Assembly (NCBI RefSeq): GCF_004341165.1
Contig: NZ_SLZR01000001.1
Coordinates: forward strand, 1 to 64,000
Source of the DNA: Reinekea marinisedimentorum
GTDB lineage: Bacteria > Pseudomonadota > Gammaproteobacteria > Pseudomonadales > Natronospirillaceae
Direction of reading: 5' to 3'
Length of the DNA: 64,000 bases
The notes beneath the pieces were generated by a model. The model worked only from the letters and a program-made list of their open reading frames with translations, was not told the origin of the DNA and ran no database searches. Positions within the stretch are counted from its first letter, which is position 1. The number at the start of each line of letters is the position of its first letter. Below are positions 62,075 through 64,000 of this stretch, in pieces. Both the position numbers and the translations under genes were made by a program.

Positions 62075-62266
62075 ATGAGCAAACCATCCGTGTTAACAAC
62101 CTCCAGTGAAGGCTATGAGGTGTTTAATCACCCATTTGAGCTTTTAAACGAGAAAGATAAGCCCGGCTTCAATAAAGCTGAGCTGGCAGACAAAGACGCC
62201 AATATCCTTTCCGCCTTTATCGAGCCATTCGCCACCAACTGGAGCTCCATTGTCGCAGACGCCTGA
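62075..62266 (+). CDS. Small hypothetical protein
   Basis: A 63-aa soluble protein with no recognised family: VLTTSSEGYEVFNHPFELLN, then KPGFNKAELADKDANILSAF. It has no signal or membrane segment. AAGGAAAAA lies 5-13 nt before the ATG, which supports translation. It lies alone between E3 and bactofilin; coding status is moderately supported. Confidence 0.5.
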   Translation: MSKPSVLTTSSEGYEVFNHPFELLNEKDKPGFNKAELADKDANILSAFIEPFATNWSSIVADA

Positions 62267-62589
62267 TCACAGCGGCGACTGACACGTGAACCAAACCTGA
62301 AAGCACTCCCCCGCTTTCTCGTTTCCCCGCAAGGCTTCGGGCAGCTAAGAATCTATAGCCCGAATGTTCGCCTTTCCCCCTTCAGGCCAACAACTTAGAT
62401 TCAGTTCACAGTTCTCTGATTCCGTTTACAATAGGCGTCGGTTTACGTCGGCTTTTCCGGTTTCTGTCCCTATACTGGCTCGACCCCTGAAAGAAATACT
62501 CTGCACATCAGGTTCAGTTTAAACAGGGTTGTTAGCGGTCATGGATGACTCCGATTTTTCGCATAAGCAAAGCTGAAATGAGGTAATTC
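62267..62589. other. Intergenic region upstream of bactofilin
   Basis: About 320 nt. I see no ORF with a credible start, no strong hairpin and no promoter that can be named with confidence. Confidence 0.6.
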
Positions 62590-63234
62590 ATGTCTGACAG
62601 AAACCACTCCACCGGAGACGCACGCAGTTTTTTAGGCGGCTTTAAACGTGAAGACACTACGATTGAAAGCACCGTTCCACCGGCCCCCAAGCCCAGCGTC
62701 ACTGTAACTCAGGAAATCAAACCTGCCGCACCCGCCACAGCTGCAGAACCCGCTATCCGCTCGGTCATTGGCCACAACATTCAGTTCCGTGGTGAGCTGG
62801 TCGGCACTGAAGATCTGCTGATCGAAGGCAAGATTGAAGGCACCGTGCTAATGCAGGGGCAGAACCTGACCATCGGCTCCACCGGTGAGCTGCAGGCCAA
62901 CATTCATGCCCAGAACATTGTCATTAACGGCAAGCTGACCGGCGATGTACTGGCCGATGAACTGATCGAAATAAAGAAAACTGCCGTGGTAAAAGGCAAC
63001 CTGATTGCCCCGCGTATTCAACTGGAAGATGGCGGTAAATTCCGCGGCTCCATGGATATGGTCGATACCGACGCAGAACAGGCCGAACGCCGCGATGCCT
63101 TCAAAGAAAAGCTGGTTCACCCGGAGCTCCCGGTGCGTAAGGCAAAAGACAGCGCCGCAGATTCTAAGCCTGGCAAACCGGTAACCAATGACACCAAGCC
63201 TGCTGTAAACAAACAGGCAGACAAATCGAATTGA
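62590..63234 (+). CDS. Bactofilin (polymer-forming cytoskeletal protein)
   Basis: A 214-aa protein. The central bactofilin domain (about residues 58-160) is a right-handed beta-helix with repeated short strands: IGHNIQFRGELVGTEDLLIE, GKIEGTVLMQGQNLTIGSTG, NIVINGKLTGDVLADE. Pro/Ala-rich N-terminal and Lys/Asp-rich C-terminal tails flank it and are probably disordered, as usual. It polymerises without nucleotides and shapes the cell envelope (family knowledge). TGAGGTAATTC precedes the ATG. Confidence 0.92.
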   Translation: MSDRNHSTGDARSFLGGFKREDTTIESTVPPAPKPSVTVTQEIKPAAPATAAEPAIRSVIGHNIQFRGELVGTEDLLIEGKIEGTVLMQGQNLTIGSTGELQANIHAQNIVINGKLTGDVLADELIEIKKTAVVKGNLIAPRIQLEDGGKFRGSMDMVDTDAEQAERRDAFKEKLVHPELPVRKAKDSAADSKPGKPVTNDTKPAVNKQADKSN

Positions 63235-63278
63235 GCCGGGTGCCTGCAACCTGAATCAGTAAAACCGCAACGATCCCC

Positions 63279-63306
63279 GAGAGTAGCTCGCCGCTACTCT
63301 CCGTTT
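63279..63306 (+). terminator. Terminator of the bactofilin gene
   Basis: A perfect 9-bp stem (GAGAGTAGC/GCTACTCTC) with a 5-nt loop is followed by CGTTTT. It lies 45 nt after the stop codon. Confidence 0.8.
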
Positions 63307-63565
63307 TAACTCACCACCCATCGCACACCCCCGCCATTACCGCAGCCTTCGCCTGCTTCAAGCCTTTGCCCTCGTCACTGACATCACCGGCTCACATCGA
63401 CAGCTCACACCAACGGCTTACGCACAGGCCTGATTTACCCCTGTTCAATAAATGATCTGGCTCAATTTTGTCATATTATATTATTGTAGTATTCATTTTG
63501 ACATTGTTATCAATATGGCAACCGTCATTCATAAAGCACTCTAACAAAAATAAAATGGTGAACAC

Positions 63566-64000
63566 ATGAAAAAACGTTATCTCGCAACTCTCGTTGCTGC
63601 ATCTCTATTTGCAAGTGTCGGCGTAAGCGCAAAAACTTTAACACTGGGCCATGCCATGTCCCTGGAAAATGCAGCGCACAAAGGCATGGTGGTTTTTGCC
63701 GATAAAGTAAAAGAAAAATCCCACGGCGATTTAAAAATAAAGATTTTCCCAAATGCCCAATTAGGCTCTGAACGTGATCAGGCAGAACAGGTCGTGACCG
63801 GCGCGCTGGATATGGCGAAGATCAATGGCTCGTTAGCTGAATCGTTTGAACCAACATTTAAAACAATTTCAATTCCTTATCTGTTTAACAGCACCGATCA
63901 CATGCGCAGCTTTATGCGCAGCGATGCCGCGCAAGAGCTTTTGGTTTCCAGCGCCGGTAAAGGCTTTATTGGTTTAACCTTTTTTGATTCCGGTTCACGC
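63566..64000 (+). CDS. dctP: TRAP transporter solute-binding protein DctP, truncated by window end
   Basis: The first 145 residues of a periplasmic C4-dicarboxylate-type binding protein. The signal peptide (LVAASLFASVGVSAKT) is followed by LTLGHAMSLENAAHKGMVVF, FADKVKEKSHGDLKIKIFPN and AQLGSERDQAEQVVTGALDM, the standard DctP opening. The substrate may be a dicarboxylate or another organic acid. The 260 nt upstream hold no gene. The dctQM partners would lie beyond the edge. Confidence 0.92.
   Translation, partial: MKKRYLATLVAASLFASVGVSAKTLTLGHAMSLENAAHKGMVVFADKVKEKSHGDLKIKIFPNAQLGSERDQAEQVVTGALDMAKINGSLAESFEPTFKTISIPYLFNSTDHMRSFMRSDAAQELLVSSAGKGFIGLTFFDSGSR

Noticed and set aside
63458-63473. 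Sigma-54-like element upstream of dctP
   Set aside because: TGGC is present but the -12 half is TTGTC rather than TTGC, so the match is too weak to list.

Overview
The window reads as a chromosomal segment of a free-living, probably marine gammaproteobacterium. The reasons are the ubiF-type quinone hydroxylase, a ZntR-type MerR regulator, a feoAB operon with a Fur box, a near-perfect CRP site, a VF530-type protein, LrgAB, ActP/DUF4212 and TRAP uptake systems, and PEP-CTERM proteins with a sigma-54-like promoter. No genus can be fixed from the sequence alone. I saw no rRNA, tRNA, transposase, integrase or CRISPR array. Coding density is high and most genes are ordinary core or accessory functions.

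Layout. 0-4 kb: a NYN/LOTUS protein, a VF530 protein, a small lipoprotein and a divergent trpBA pair. 4-9 kb: two giant inverted repeats, a TetR gene with its operator, a MipA-like porin, a Nudix gene and a coupled PhnD-like sensor/diguanylate cyclase pair. 9-16 kb: a Cache chemoreceptor, zntR, an RNase J-like MBL protein, a PEP-CTERM protein with an upstream CRP site, and a translationally coupled Ada-AlkA/Ogt alkylation-repair pair. 16-20 kb: an iron block (Fur box, feoA, feoB, a 49-aa FeoB-associated Cys-rich peptide, two complementary bacterioferritin subunits). 20-24 kb: an overlapping phosphatase/kinase-like pair, a thioesterase, a Nudix gene, YecH and a YciC-like protein. 24-34 kb: a cyclic-di-GMP block (two GAF proteins with degenerate GGDEF sites but intact I-sites, one EAL protein, one active-looking DGC), with a DUF294/CBS protein and an exonuclease inside it. 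34-43 kb: DUF455, a large repeat complex, an ActP-like symporter with DUF4212, MscS, LysE/AraC and small enzymes. 43-49 kb: a MarR-controlled redox cluster (Fe-S NAD(P) oxidoreductase, fumarate-reductase-like flavoprotein, MFS carrier). 49-64 kb: lrgAB divergent from a D-lactate dehydrogenase across a palindrome, a nuclease with a lamin-tail domain, a DGC, ubiF, lipoprotein, EamA, M32 peptidase, modF, bactofilin, and a truncated TRAP dctP at the edge.

The least ordinary material is non-coding. (1) A compound repeat occurs twice (35.06-35.55 kb and 48.36-48.71 kb). In-phase 7-bp units (consensus YDAGAYG) surround a structured core of about 110 nt present in three copies. Each array begins exactly at the TGA stop codon of the gene before it. 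(2) Three long hairpins (4083-4194, 4258-4368, 61751-61855) have near-perfect 27-29 bp arms that differ completely between elements, around a conserved core with two mini-hairpins. The best protein-level candidates for something new are the phosphatase/kinase-like pair at 20443-21686, the atypical chlamydial-like trpBA pair, and the MarR redox cluster.
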